NCBI RefSeq assembly: GCF_022341425.1
Contig: NZ_JABFUC010000003.1
Span: forward strand, 291,021-355,020
From: Billgrantia campisalis
GTDB lineage: Bacteria; Pseudomonadota; Gammaproteobacteria; Pseudomonadales; Halomonadaceae
Length of the DNA stretch: 64,000 nt
Direction of reading: 5' to 3'
The notes below the pieces were generated by a model. The model was not told where the DNA came from. It saw only the letters and a program-made list of their open reading frames with translations, and did no database searches. Within the stretch, counting starts at the first letter, position 1; each line of letters opens with the position of its first letter. Positions 40,107 to 49,494 of this stretch are shown one piece after another. Made by a program: the position numbers and the translations under genes.

Positions 40107-41357
40107 TCAGCGGCCGAAACGGTCGGCACGGAAGGGGGTCATGTCGACCGCCGGTGCCTCCCCTTCCATCATCTCGGCGAGCAGGCGCCCGGTCGCCGGC
40201 CCCAGGGTAAAACCCTGGTGGCCGTGACCGAAGGCTAGCCAGAGCCCGTCGTGCCGAGGGGCCGGGCCGATGATCGGCTTCATGTCCGGCAGGCAGGGCC
40301 GCGCGCCCTTCCAGGGCTCATCGTCGAGGCGCTCGCCCAGCGCCGGATATAGCTCCCGGGCCACCCGCTCGGCCGCCGCCAGCTGGCCGTAATCCGGCGG
40401 CGCATCGAGCGGTTTCAACTCGGCCCCGGTGGTCAAGCGTATGCCGGCGCTCATGGGAGCCAGGATATAGCCCACCTCGGCGTCCAGCAGCCAGTGGTGA
40501 AGACGCTGCCCCTCCCGAGCAGCGTAGTGCATGTGATAGCCGCGCTTGACGAAGGTCGGCAGCCGGTAGCCGAGCGGCTCGAGCATCTGGCCGGCCCAGG
40601 GGCCCAGCGCCACCACGACCTCCTCCGCCTCCTGGGCACCGGCATCGGTCTCAAGCCGCCAGCCCTTGCCGGTCCGGCTCAGGCCGCGAACGTCCGCCTG
40701 CAGGAAGCGACCGCCTTCACGCTCGAAGAGCTCGGCATAGGCCGCCACCAGACCACCAGGGTCCGCCACGCTCCAGGCGTTGGTCCAGTGAATCGCACCC
40801 ACCGGACGCTCGGACAGCCGCGGCTCGCGCTGGCGAAGCGCCGCCTGATCCAGCAGGTCGTGGGTCACGCCGAAGCGCTGCTCGGCGTCGCGCGCCTCTT
40901 CGGCACGGGCGTCGAGTTCGGCTGCGCTGCGATAGACCTCCAGCCAGCCCTCTTTTCTCACCAGCTCAGACGCCCCCGCCGCCTCGATCATCGGCTCATG
41001 CTCCTGGGTGGAGAGCATGATCAGCGAGGCATATTCGGGAATGATCCGCGCATGCTGATTGGACGCCGAGTGGCGCCAATAGCTGAACAGCGGCCCCGCC
41101 GCCTTCAGTATCCCGCCCAGGCTGTAGCGGATGTCGGCCCGACGGTTGGGCAGCACCTTGAGCAGCTTGCCGACCTCGCGGGGAAAGGGATAGGGACGCA
41201 CCGCCTCGCGCTGAATCAGCCCACCGTTGCCAAACGAGGTCTCCCGCCCCGGCGGCCGGCGATCCACCAGCAGCACCGACCGGCCGCGGCGGGCCAGGTG
41301 CCAAGCGATGGAAACTCCGACCATACCGGCCCCGAGGACGATGGTTTCGCGAGACAT
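40107..41357 (-). CDS. FAD-dependent amino-acid oxidoreductase, DadA-like
   Basis: 416 residues. An N-terminal Rossmann motif for FAD, IVLGAGMVGVSIAWHLARRG (about 6-25), and a C-terminal GLWLAFGHGHQGFTLGPATG (about 375-394) mark the D-amino-acid dehydrogenase/DAO family. The ATG at 41357 is chosen because GGAGGAG stands just before it; the frame is open far upstream but that part looks noncoding. It resembles D-amino-acid dehydrogenase (dadA-like), but the substrate cannot be read off. It is alone between the four-TM gene and the TerB-like gene. Confidence 0.8.
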   Translation of the reverse strand: MSRETIVLGAGMVGVSIAWHLARRGRSVLLVDRRPPGRETSFGNGGLIQREAVRPYPFPREVGKLLKVLPNRRADIRYSLGGILKAAGPLFSYWRHSASNQHARIIPEYASLIMLSTQEHEPMIEAAGASELVRKEGWLEVYRSAAELDARAEEARDAEQRFGVTHDLLDQAALRQREPRLSERPVGAIHWTNAWSVADPGGLVAAYAELFEREGGRFLQADVRGLSRTGKGWRLETDAGAQEAEEVVVALGPWAGQMLEPLGYRLPTFVKRGYHMHYAAREGQRLHHWLLDAEVGYILAPMSAGIRLTTGAELKPLDAPPDYGQLAAAERVARELYPALGERLDDEPWKGARPCLPDMKPIIGPAPRHDGLWLAFGHGHQGFTLGPATGRLLAEMMEGEAPAVDMTPFRADRFGR

Positions 41358-41481
41358 GCCGCTCCTCCGTTTCACAGACGAAAAGCTCCGACAATGACTC
41401 CGGAGCGAAGCGGCCATTCTAGCAGCCCGCGACGAAACCCGCCGCCGGGATCGGCGCCATGGCAAGGCGCGATGGCGATGC

Positions 41482-41943
41482 TCAGGCCATGCCGCCGGCC
41501 TCCTGCACCTGCAGTTTGGTGCGAATGAAGTCGGAATGGCTGACATGCAGCAGGTCGGCTAGACGGCGAATGCGATGCTCCTCCAGGGCATTGTGACCGC
41601 CGTCGGCGTAGGCCAGCACCCACATCATGCGCACCAGCTCGCAGCGCTGATCATAGGAGTAGTGCTGCTTGATCAGGCTGACGAACTGGTAGTGGTCGAC
41701 CGCGGCTTCCACCTCCTCGCGGGCCATCTCCATCAGCTCCTCCACCGCCGTCGCCGACAGCTTGAAATGGGTCTTGAGCAGCTCGCGAAGGGCCTCGAGC
41801 TGGGTCTGGTCGGTATGGTAGTCGGCCCGCATCACCTCGCAGAGCAGCGCCGCTGCGGCCAGCTCCAGGGTCGGAGCAGGATCGGACGCGGCCTCGGGTT
41901 CGGCCAGGGTCTGCTGGAAGAAACGCTGGATGGTATCGAGCAT
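41482..41943 (-). CDS. TerB family (tellurite-resistance-type) protein
   Basis: 153 residues, cytosolic, helical. Two TerB-like repeats are suggested: ELAAAALLCEVMRADYHTD at about residues 24-42 and VRMMWVLAYADGGHNALEEH at about 102-121, whose acidic clusters may bind metal. A DnaJ-like module is absent. The start at 41943 precedes a coherent N-terminus MLDTIQRFFQQTLAE; in-frame residues upstream lack family resemblance. Actual tellurite resistance is not implied, as TerB proteins have varied roles. Confidence 0.78.
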   Translation of the reverse strand: MLDTIQRFFQQTLAEPEAASDPAPTLELAAAALLCEVMRADYHTDQTQLEALRELLKTHFKLSATAVEELMEMAREEVEAAVDHYQFVSLIKQHYSYDQRCELVRMMWVLAYADGGHNALEEHRIRRLADLLHVSHSDFIRTKLQVQEAGGMA

Positions 41944-42228
41944 GTGGAATCCCCTGCGAGGTTCTCGCTTGTGACCCACGGCGGCTCCGTGCGTTCCGTC
42001 CGGGGCCACCTGGGGGGTGACAAAGTCGAATCGGCGCACCGCGCCTCCTGGCTCGCCAGGCAGGGAAGCACCATGCTACGACAAGGCTTCGTTGAGCACG
42101 ACATCACACTTCCCCTTTCGTGACTGCTCCCCGCCCTAGCGGGTGAGGGTTCTCGCGGATTTTTACTGAATTGTTGAGCCGCTCGCTCTCGCCCATGCTG
42201 ATCCTATCCCGCCCAAGGAGTGCCAATC

Positions 42229-43434
42229 ATGACAACACCGGATCTCCGGCGCCTGCCGCTGGATGGCCTGAAGGTTCTCGAGCTGGGCCAGCTGATCGCC
42301 GGCCCCTTCGCCACCAAGCTGCTCGGCGAATTCGGCGCCGATGTGATCAAGATCGAACCGCCCGGTACCGGCGACCCGCTTCGCAAATGGCGAATGATCG
42401 AGGACGGCACCTCGCTCTGGTGGCATGTTCAGACCCGCAACAAGCGCTCGGTTTCGCTGGACCTGCGCAGTGCGGAGGGCCAGGACCTGGTACGCCGCCT
42501 GGTCGCCGAGGCCGACGTCCTGGTGGAGAATTTCCGCCCGGGTACGCTGGAGTCCTGGGGGCTCGGCTGGGAAGCGCTCTGTGCCATCAACCCCGGCCTG
42601 ATCATGGTGCGCGTCTCGGGCTACGGTCAGACCGGCCCCTATCGGGACAAGCCCGGCTTCGGCGTCATCGGCGAAGCCATGGGCGGCCTGCGCTATCTCA
42701 CCGGCCACCTCGACCAACCCTCGGTGCGGGTCGGGGTCAGCATCGGCGACTCGCTGTCGGCCCTGTATGCCGTCATCGGCACCCTGCTCGCCCTTCAGGA
42801 GCGTGCCCGCAGCGGCCAGGGCCAGGAGGTCGACATCGCGCTGTACGAGTCGGTCTTCGCCATGATGGAAAGCCTGCTGCCCGAGTACGATGCCAGCGGT
42901 GAAATCCGCCAGCCGAGCGGCAGCGCCCTGCCCGGCATCACACCTTCGAACGCCTACCGTACGCGCAGCGGCGACTACGTACTGATCGCGGGCAACGGTG
43001 ACAGCATCTTCAAGCGCCTGATGCAGGTGATCAAACGCCCCGATCTCGCCGACGACCCGGCGCTCGCTCATAATGACGGGCGAGCCCGACAGGCCAAGCG
43101 TATCGACAGCGCCATCGAGACATGGACCCTTCAGCACGAACGCGATGACATTCTCACCCGGCTCGATGCCGCCCGTGTGCCGGCCGGCTACCCCTATACC
43201 GCCGCCGACATCGCCCACGATCCCCACTATCTGGCCCGCGAGATGATCCAGAGCATCACCCGACCCAACGGCAAGCCCCTCAAGGTGCCGGGAGTGCTGC
43301 CCAAGCTCAGCGCTACGCCGGGACGGCTGGGCAACGGCGGCCCCGCGCTGGGCCAGCACACCGACGAGGTGCTCGACGAACTGGGCATCGATACCGCCAC
43401 ACGCGAGAAGCTGCGCCAGGCCGGCATCATCTGA
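42229..43434 (+). CDS. CaiB/BaiF-type (family III) CoA transferase
   Basis: 401 residues. Family III enzymes transfer CoA between organic acids. LKVLELGQLIAGPFATKLLG starts the protein, then ADVIKIEPPGTGDPLRKW and NKRSVSLDLRSAEGQ, followed by ADVLVENFRPGTLESWGL with the catalytic Asp region expected nearby. The start is ATG at 42229, eight bases after AAGGAG. It is convergent with the GntR gene downstream and could serve the neighbouring catabolic island. Substrates are not evident. Confidence 0.88.
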   Translation: MTTPDLRRLPLDGLKVLELGQLIAGPFATKLLGEFGADVIKIEPPGTGDPLRKWRMIEDGTSLWWHVQTRNKRSVSLDLRSAEGQDLVRRLVAEADVLVENFRPGTLESWGLGWEALCAINPGLIMVRVSGYGQTGPYRDKPGFGVIGEAMGGLRYLTGHLDQPSVRVGVSIGDSLSALYAVIGTLLALQERARSGQGQEVDIALYESVFAMMESLLPEYDASGEIRQPSGSALPGITPSNAYRTRSGDYVLIAGNGDSIFKRLMQVIKRPDLADDPALAHNDGRARQAKRIDSAIETWTLQHERDDILTRLDAARVPAGYPYTAADIAHDPHYLAREMIQSITRPNGKPLKVPGVLPKLSATPGRLGNGGPALGQHTDEVLDELGIDTATREKLRQAGII

Positions 43435-43518
43435 TCGGGCCACTTCGAGGCGGATTGATGGTAGGCAAGGCGGACCGGCGCTATCCCATGCCCAGACGAT
43501 GACCCGGAGCGTCGCCTT

Positions 43519-44202
43519 TCATGTTGAATCGCCGATCCCCCGCACCACGTAGTCCCTGGCCACGCCAATATGGTAATCGATGGCCTCACGGCAACGCGCC
43601 GGCGAGCCGCTGGCCAGGGCATCGAGCAGCCACTGGTGGCTGTCGGCGATGGTGTCGGGACTCTCATGGGTCTTGGTGATCAGGGTGATGCACAGGCGCA
43701 GCTCGTGGGCCAGGTCATCGAAAGTCTTGAGCAGGCGGCGATTGCCCGCCGAGGCGATGAGCAGCCGGTGGAAGTTCAGGTCCTCCTCGATACGCCGGCT
43801 CTCGTTACCGCTCACCGCCGCCTCGCACAGCACCTCCACCTGGCGGGCAAGGGCGGCCAGAGTAGCTGACGAGGCGTCGAGCGCTAGCCGCTCGATGGCG
43901 TGACGCTCCAGACACAGCCGCAGGTCGAAGATATCGTCCAGCTCTCGGGCATCGAGCGCGCGTACGAAGAAGCCCCGGCGCGGCTGGCTGACCAGCAGCC
44001 CGCGGCTCTCCAGCAGCCGCGCCGCTTCGCGGACCGGTGCACGGCTCACCCCCAGTTCCCGCGACAGCTGCACCTCCGACAGGCGCTCCCCAGGAGCAAA
44101 ACGCTGGTCGATGATGGCCTGGGTGAGAAGGTCGGCGACCTGGTCCACCAGGTTGCGCTGCTGAATGACCGTGAAATCTCCAACGCCGCTGGATGAGGAC
44201 AT
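43519..44202 (-). CDS. GntR-family (FadR/FCD) transcriptional regulator
   Basis: 227 residues. An N-terminal winged helix (about 15-75) includes RFAPGERLSEVQLSRELG and VSRAPVREAARLLESRGLL. The all-helical FCD domain has metal-ligand-like residues around DLRLCLERHAIERLALD. It is divergent from the ABC transporter operon, and the intergenic region carries a strong palindrome. It probably represses the transporter genes until a ligand, perhaps a dicarboxylate or organic acid, is present. Confidence 0.88.
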   Translation of the reverse strand: MSSSSGVGDFTVIQQRNLVDQVADLLTQAIIDQRFAPGERLSEVQLSRELGVSRAPVREAARLLESRGLLVSQPRRGFFVRALDARELDDIFDLRLCLERHAIERLALDASSATLAALARQVEVLCEAAVSGNESRRIEEDLNFHRLLIASAGNRRLLKTFDDLAHELRLCITLITKTHESPDTIADSHQWLLDALASGSPARCREAIDYHIGVARDYVVRGIGDST

Positions 44203-44262
44203 ACTGGCTAGGCTCTATAGCATCGCGAATCGCTGCCGTCAGTATGGCGCAACGAGTCACGA

Positions 44263-44277
44263 TGTCGACTGTCGACA
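44263..44277. promoter_or_regulatory. Putative operator of the GntR regulator
   Basis: TGTCGACTGTCGACA is a perfect 15-base inverted repeat with a central T, overlapping the 12-base perfect palindrome ACTGTCGACAGT. It lies in the 188-base divergent region between the GntR gene and the transporter operon. FadR-family operators are typically such short dyads. Confidence 0.55.
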
Positions 44278-44390
44278 GTTTTCCCAACCGCTGCTATGTT
44301 CAAGAAGGCTGCTTCGCCATCGGTCGCCCAGAGAGGCCGATTCGATGGAATCCCGTCCATGGCAACGACACAACAACAAGGTACCGCACC

Positions 44391-45947
44391 ATGATGAAGA
44401 CCCCGTTGGCCACCGCCATCGCCGCCATCGCCTTTACCGCCACCTTCGCCAGTGCCGACGAGCCGAAAAGCGGTGGCACCATCAACACCATCATCCAGCC
44501 CGAACCCCCGGGCCTGGTGCTGGGCATGATCCAGAACGCTCCAACGCGCACCGTGGCCGGCAACATCTACGAGGGCCTGCTGCGCTACTCCACCGACCTC
44601 GAACCGATGCCGCAGCTCGCCGAGTCCTGGGAAGTCAGCGACGACGGCCTGACCTGGACCTTCCAGCTACGGGAAGGCGTGCTTTGGCACGACGGCGAGC
44701 CGTTCACCGCCGAAGACGTGGTGTTTTCGGCCGATGCCTTTCATCGCGAGCTGAACCCCAGTGCCCGGGCCGTGCTTCAGCATGTCGAAAGCATCGAGGC
44801 CACCGACGACCACACCGTGGTGTTCACCCTCGCCGAGCCCTTTGGCCCCTTCCTGCTCTCCTTCGAGGCAGGGACCTTCACCATGGTGCCCAAACACCTC
44901 TATGAAGGCACCGACTTCCGGGACAACGAGCACAACAACCATCCCATCGGCACCGGCCCCTTCAAGTTCGAGAACTGGGACCGCGGCACCGTCATCCAGC
45001 TGGTTCGCAACGACGACTACTACGAGGAAGGGCTGCCCTACCTGGACGGCATCAACTGGCACATCATCCCCGATGGCGCCTCCCGCGCCGTGGCCTACGA
45101 AAACGGCACCGTGGACGTGCTGCCCAACGGCACCGTGGAGAACTTCGACATCCCCCGGCTCTCCGCCATGGACAACACCTGCATCACCGATAAAGGGCAC
45201 GAATACTTCAGCCCCTTCGCCATGCTGTGGATGAACAACCGCGAGGGTCCCACCGCCGACAAGCGCTTCCGCCAGGCGGTGATGTACGCCATGGATCGCG
45301 ACTTCGCCCACAGCGTGCTGTGGAACGAGCTGGGCCAGGTGCCCCTCTCGGCGTTCGGCTCCAACGCCCGCTTCCAGCACGACGGGCTGGACCCCTACGA
45401 TCACAATCCCGAACGCGCCCGTGAGCTGCTCGACGAGATGGGCTATGACGGCGAGGAGGTGCGCCTGCTGCCGCTGCCCTACGGCGAGACCTGGACCCGC
45501 TGGGCCGAGGCGGTACAGCAGAACCTGCGCGAGGTGGGCGTCAACGTGCGCACCCAGTCCACCGACGTGGGCGGCTGGAACCAGCGACTCTCGGAGTGGG
45601 ACTACGACCTGGCGTTTACCTTCCTCTACCAGTACGGCGACCCGGCGCTGGGCATCACCCGCTCCTACCTGTCCGACAATATCGAGCGGGGCTCGCCCTG
45701 GAACAACGTCGGCGGCTACGAGAACGAGCGGGTCGACGAGCTGTTCAACGCCGCCGCCACCGCCTTCCCCGAGGAGGAGCGCGAGGCCCTGTATCACGAG
45801 GCCCAGCAAATCATCCACGAGGACGTGCCGGTGGGCTGGCTGATGGAGCTCGGTTTTCCGACCATCTATCGCTGCGACGTCCGCAACCTGATCACCTCAG
45901 GGGTGGGGGTCAACGACGGCTTCAAGGACGCCTGGCTCGACCGCTGA
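44391..45947 (+). CDS. Peptide/opine-type ABC transporter substrate-binding protein
   Basis: 518 residues. A signal peptide (MMKTPLATAIAAIAFTATFA, cleaved near SADEP) directs it to the periplasm. The bacterial extracellular solute-binding family 5 fold is marked by GTINTIIQPEPPGLVLGM, ADVDVLPNG-like segments, and FRQAVMYAMDRDFAHSVLWN. The start is chosen for the signal peptide; the frame is open further upstream. It begins an operon of permease, permease, ATPase, and then other enzymes. The ligand could be a peptide, opine or other amino-acid derivative. Confidence 0.88.
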   Translation: MMKTPLATAIAAIAFTATFASADEPKSGGTINTIIQPEPPGLVLGMIQNAPTRTVAGNIYEGLLRYSTDLEPMPQLAESWEVSDDGLTWTFQLREGVLWHDGEPFTAEDVVFSADAFHRELNPSARAVLQHVESIEATDDHTVVFTLAEPFGPFLLSFEAGTFTMVPKHLYEGTDFRDNEHNNHPIGTGPFKFENWDRGTVIQLVRNDDYYEEGLPYLDGINWHIIPDGASRAVAYENGTVDVLPNGTVENFDIPRLSAMDNTCITDKGHEYFSPFAMLWMNNREGPTADKRFRQAVMYAMDRDFAHSVLWNELGQVPLSAFGSNARFQHDGLDPYDHNPERARELLDEMGYDGEEVRLLPLPYGETWTRWAEAVQQNLREVGVNVRTQSTDVGGWNQRLSEWDYDLAFTFLYQYGDPALGITRSYLSDNIERGSPWNNVGGYENERVDELFNAAATAFPEEEREALYHEAQQIIHEDVPVGWLMELGFPTIYRCDVRNLITSGVGVNDGFKDAWLDR

Positions 45948-46037
45948 AACATCGACATCGGCTTGATCTGATAGAGGGGCGGCGAAGGTCGCCCCTCCCA
46001 CTAGTCATCGCGTCCCCCTTGCCGCCGAGGCCTTCGC

Positions 46038-47015
46038 ATGCTCTACGTCCGACTGATCACGATGCGGCTGTTGAAGGCCGTCGTCGTGCTGTTCATGATC
46101 ATCATCTTCAACTTCGTGCTGATTCAGCTGGCCCCCGGTGACCCCGCCGCGATTCTCGCCGGCGAAGCCGGCGCCACCGACGAGGAGTTTCTGCGCCAGC
46201 TACGCGAGCGCTTCGGCCTCGACCAGCCCATGTACGTGCAGCTGTGGCGCTACGTCTCGGGCGTTGCCATGCTCGACTTCGGCTTCTCCTATCGCCAGCA
46301 GATGCCCGTCCTCGACCTGATCCTCGCCCGCCTGCCGGCCACCCTGCTGCTCACCGGCACGGCCTTCGTGCTCTCCCTGGCACTGGGCATCGTGGCCGGC
46401 TCCCTGGCCGCCGCCCGCGTCAAGAAGCCCTCCGGCTCGATCATCATGGCCTTGGCGCTGCTGTTCTACGCCACCCCGCTGTTCTGGGTCGCGCTGATGT
46501 CGGTGGTGCTCTTCTCGGTCTACCTGGACCTGCTGCCCGCCTACGGCATGTACACCGTGGGTGCCGGCCACACCGGCATGGCACTGGTGCTCGATGTGGC
46601 CAAGCACCTGGTCCTGCCGGCCACCACCCTGGCGCTCTTCTTCATGGCGATCTACACGCGAATGACCCGCGCCTCCATGCTCGAGGCCAGTCAGCAGGAC
46701 TTCGTCAAGACCGCCCGCGCCAAGGGCCTCAAGAACAGCGTCATCCAGCGCCGTCACATCCTGCGCAATGCCCTGCTACCGATCATCACCCTGGCCGGCC
46801 TGCAGGCGGGACAGATGGTGGGCGGCGCCATCCTCACCGAGACGGTATTCGCCTGGCCCGGTATCGGCCGACTGATGTTCGAGGCACTGCAGCAGCGCGA
46901 CTACAACCTGCTGCTGGGCATCTTCTTCTTCTCCGCGGCACTGGTCATTGTCTTCAACATCATCACCGACCTGGTCTACCGGCTGGCCGACCCACGCATC
47001 AAGGAGGCGTCATGA
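46038..47015 (+). CDS. ABC transporter permease, DppB-like
   Basis: 325 residues with about six membrane segments. DppB-family markers are the N-terminal ITMRLLKAVVVLFMIIIFNF, the extracytoplasmic RQLRERFGLDQPMYVQLWRY, and the ATPase-contact segment FVKTARAKGLKNSVIQRRHI. It pairs with the following DppC-like permease. The stop overlaps the next start by four bases (ATGA), so translation is coupled. It lies 90 bases after the binding-protein gene. Confidence 0.92.
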   Translation: MLYVRLITMRLLKAVVVLFMIIIFNFVLIQLAPGDPAAILAGEAGATDEEFLRQLRERFGLDQPMYVQLWRYVSGVAMLDFGFSYRQQMPVLDLILARLPATLLLTGTAFVLSLALGIVAGSLAAARVKKPSGSIIMALALLFYATPLFWVALMSVVLFSVYLDLLPAYGMYTVGAGHTGMALVLDVAKHLVLPATTLALFFMAIYTRMTRASMLEASQQDFVKTARAKGLKNSVIQRRHILRNALLPIITLAGLQAGQMVGGAILTETVFAWPGIGRLMFEALQQRDYNLLLGIFFFSAALVIVFNIITDLVYRLADPRIKEAS

Positions 47016-47848
47016 GTTTTTTTGCCCGCTTTGCTCAGAACCGCGGCGCCCTGGTCGGGCTGATCATCCTGATGACGATCATCCTGATGGCGATACTGGC
47101 ACCCTTCGTGTTTCCCGAATCCCCCTGGCGCATGGTCCAGCGGCCCTTCCTGCCCCCCATGGAGGTCGAGGGCTTTCCGCTCGGCACCGACACCATGGGG
47201 CGCAACGTCGCCGCCGGGATCATGCACGGCGCCTGGGTCTCGCTGCTGATCGGGCTCGTCTCGACCAGCGTGGCACTGATGATCGGCGTACCCCTGGGCG
47301 CCATCGCCGGCTACTATGGCGGCCTGGTCGATGACGCCCTGATGCGCTTCACCGAGTTCTTCCAGACCATTCCCAACTTCGCCCTGGCCATCGTGCTGGT
47401 GGCGATCATGCAGCCCAGCATCACCTCCATCGTGCTGGCCATCGCCATCGTCAGCTGGCCCCCGGTGGCACGCCTGGTCCGCGCCGAGTTCATGTCGCTG
47501 CGCCATCGCGAATACGTGGAGGCGGCACGGCTTGTCGGCCAGACCAACCGCACCATCATCCTGCGCCAGATCCTGCCCAATACCCTGTCGCCGATCATCG
47601 TGCTGGCCTCGCTGATGGTGGCCACGGCGATACTGCTGGAGTCCGCGCTCTCCTTTCTCGGCCTCGGCGATCCCAACGTGATGTCCTGGGGCTACATGAT
47701 CGGCGCGGCGCGCACCGTGATCCGCCAGGCCTGGTGGCTGAGCTTCTTCCCCGGGGTGGCCATCCTGCTTACGGTGCTGGCGCTGAACCTGGTGGGGGAA
47801 GGGCTCGATGACGCCTTGAATCCCAAACTTGCCCGCGAACGCTCCTGA
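47012..47848 (+). CDS. ABC transporter permease, DppC-like
   Basis: 278 residues and about five to six hydrophobic segments. The permease domain contains FFQTIPNFALAIVLVAIMQP and YVEAARLVGQTNRTIILRQI, the loop that touches the ATPase. GGAGG stands eight bases before the ATG. It makes the second half of the peptide-type channel. Overlap with the upstream gene marks the operon. Confidence 0.92.
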   Translation: MSFFARFAQNRGALVGLIILMTIILMAILAPFVFPESPWRMVQRPFLPPMEVEGFPLGTDTMGRNVAAGIMHGAWVSLLIGLVSTSVALMIGVPLGAIAGYYGGLVDDALMRFTEFFQTIPNFALAIVLVAIMQPSITSIVLAIAIVSWPPVARLVRAEFMSLRHREYVEAARLVGQTNRTIILRQILPNTLSPIIVLASLMVATAILLESALSFLGLGDPNVMSWGYMIGAARTVIRQAWWLSFFPGVAILLTVLALNLVGEGLDDALNPKLARERS

Positions 47849-47860
47849 GAGGAACCTCCC

Positions 47861-49477
47861 ATGACCGACCCCCTGTTGAGCATTCGCGACCTGACCATTG
47901 CCCTGCCCAAGGGCGCCGACCGCCGGTATGCCGTGGAAGACGTCAGCTATGACGTGGAGCGCGGCGAGATCATGTGCGTGGTGGGCGAATCCGGCTCCGG
48001 CAAGTCGATGGCCGCCAACGCCCTCATGGGCCTGCTGCCCAAGGGCGTGCGGGCCACCCACGGCGAGGTGATCTTCGACGGTCAGAACCTGCTCACGCTC
48101 ACCGAGAAGCAGCACCGCCGGCTGCGCGGCCTGCGCATCGGCATGATCTTCCAGGAGCCGATGACCGCCTTGAACCCCTTGATGCGGGTCGGCGCCCAGA
48201 TCGCCGAGGTCTTCGAGGCCCATGGCCAATATTCCGCCAAGGAGCGCCAGGCAAGGGCCCTCGCGCTGCTGGAAGAGGTCGGCATTCCCCAGCCCGACAA
48301 GGCCATTCGCGCCTACCCCTTCCAGCTCTCCGGCGGCCAGCGCCAGCGGGTGATGATCGCCATGGCGCTGGCCCTGGAGCCCGAGCTGCTGATCGCCGAC
48401 GAACCGACTACCGCGCTCGATGTCACCACCCAGGCGCAGATCCTCGAGTTGATCCGCGACCTGCAGCAGCGTCGCGGCATGGCAGTGATGTTTATCACCC
48501 ACGACTTCGGCGTGGTGGCCGAGGTGGCCAGCCGGGTCTGCGTGATGCGCGAAGGCAGGATCGTCGAGCTGGGCAGTGCCGACGAGGTGCTCAACCACCC
48601 CCAACACGCCTATACCCGGGCGCTGATCGAGGCCATTCCCAGCAACCTCATTCCCCAGGCCCAGAGCCCCAGGCAGCAGGCACCGCTGCTGGAAGTGCGG
48701 GACCTCAACAAAGTATTCCGCTCCCGGGGCGGGCTCTTCAAGCCGGCCCGGGAGGTGGTGGCGCTGCGCGACGTCTCCTTCCAGCTGGCGCCCGGTGAAA
48801 CCGTCGGCATCGTCGGCGAATCGGGCTCGGGAAAGTCGACCCTGGGCCGCTGCGTGGTGCGCCTGGAGCGGCCCGACAGCGGTACCCTGCTGCTCTCCGG
48901 CACCGACTTTTCGGCGCTCAATAAGAGTGAACTGCGCCGCCAGCGCTGGCGGGTGCAGATGATCTTCCAGGACCCCTACGCCTCGCTCAATCCGCGGACC
49001 CGGGTCGGCTACGCCATCGCCCAGGGCCCCATGGCCAACGGTGTCTCCCGCCGAGACGCCATGAAACAGGCCGGCGAACTGCTCGACCTGGTGGGCCTCG
49101 GCGCTGTCGCCGTGGACCGCTTTCCGCATGAGTTTTCCGGCGGCCAGCGCCAGCGTATCGGCATCGCCCGGGCCCTGGCGCTGAATCCCGAGCTGATCGT
49201 CGCCGACGAAGCGGTCTCGGCACTGGACGTCTCGATCCAGGCGCAGATCCTCGAGCTGCTGGAGGATCTCAAGCAGAAGCTGTCGCTGTCGCTGCTGTTC
49301 ATCACCCATGACCTGCGCGTCGCCGCCCAGATCTGCGACCGCATCATCGTCATGCAGCACGGCCGCATCGTCGAGCAGGGCAGCGCCGAGGCGGTCTTCC
49401 TCTCGCCCCAGGAGGCCTATACCAAGCAGCTGCTGGACGCCATTCCCGGCCGAGCAACGGAGCTGGCCAGCGCGTGA
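47861..49477 (+). CDS. Duplicated ABC ATPase (DppD-DppF fused), peptide/opine type
   Basis: 538 residues with two ATP-binding cassettes in one chain. First half: Walker [13 protein letters not shown] (about 42-53), signature [16 protein letters not shown] and Walker [13 protein letters not shown]. Second half: Walker [13 protein letters not shown] (about 320-331), signature [16 protein letters not shown] and [12 protein letters not shown] link near residues 255-285 joins them. Such fused ATPases occur in GsiA/YejF systems. It energises import by the two permeases. Twelve bases separate it from the upstream gene. Confidence 0.93.
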   Translation: MTDPLLSIRDLTIALPKGADRRYAVEDVSYDVERGEIMCVVGESGSGKSMAANALMGLLPKGVRATHGEVIFDGQNLLTLTEKQHRRLRGLRIGMIFQEPMTALNPLMRVGAQIAEVFEAHGQYSAKERQARALALLEEVGIPQPDKAIRAYPFQLSGGQRQRVMIAMALALEPELLIADEPTTALDVTTQAQILELIRDLQQRRGMAVMFITHDFGVVAEVASRVCVMREGRIVELGSADEVLNHPQHAYTRALIEAIPSNLIPQAQSPRQQAPLLEVRDLNKVFRSRGGLFKPAREVVALRDVSFQLAPGETVGIVGESGSGKSTLGRCVVRLERPDSGTLLLSGTDFSALNKSELRRQRWRVQMIFQDPYASLNPRTRVGYAIAQGPMANGVSRRDAMKQAGELLDLVGLGAVAVDRFPHEFSGGQRQRIGIARALALNPELIVADEAVSALDVSIQAQILELLEDLKQKLSLSLLFITHDLRVAAQICDRIIVMQHGRIVEQGSAEAVFLSPQEAYTKQLLDAIPGRATELASA

Positions 49478-49494
49478 CGCACACAGGACACCCC

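Noticed and set aside
42130..42143. CCCGC-CCTA-GCGGG hairpin upstream of the CoA transferase, like an IS200/IS605 end or a CRISPR repeat stem.
   Set aside because: The stem is only five bases, no second copy or repeat series is present, and there is no transposase or cas gene near it. It may be part of a promoter or leader.
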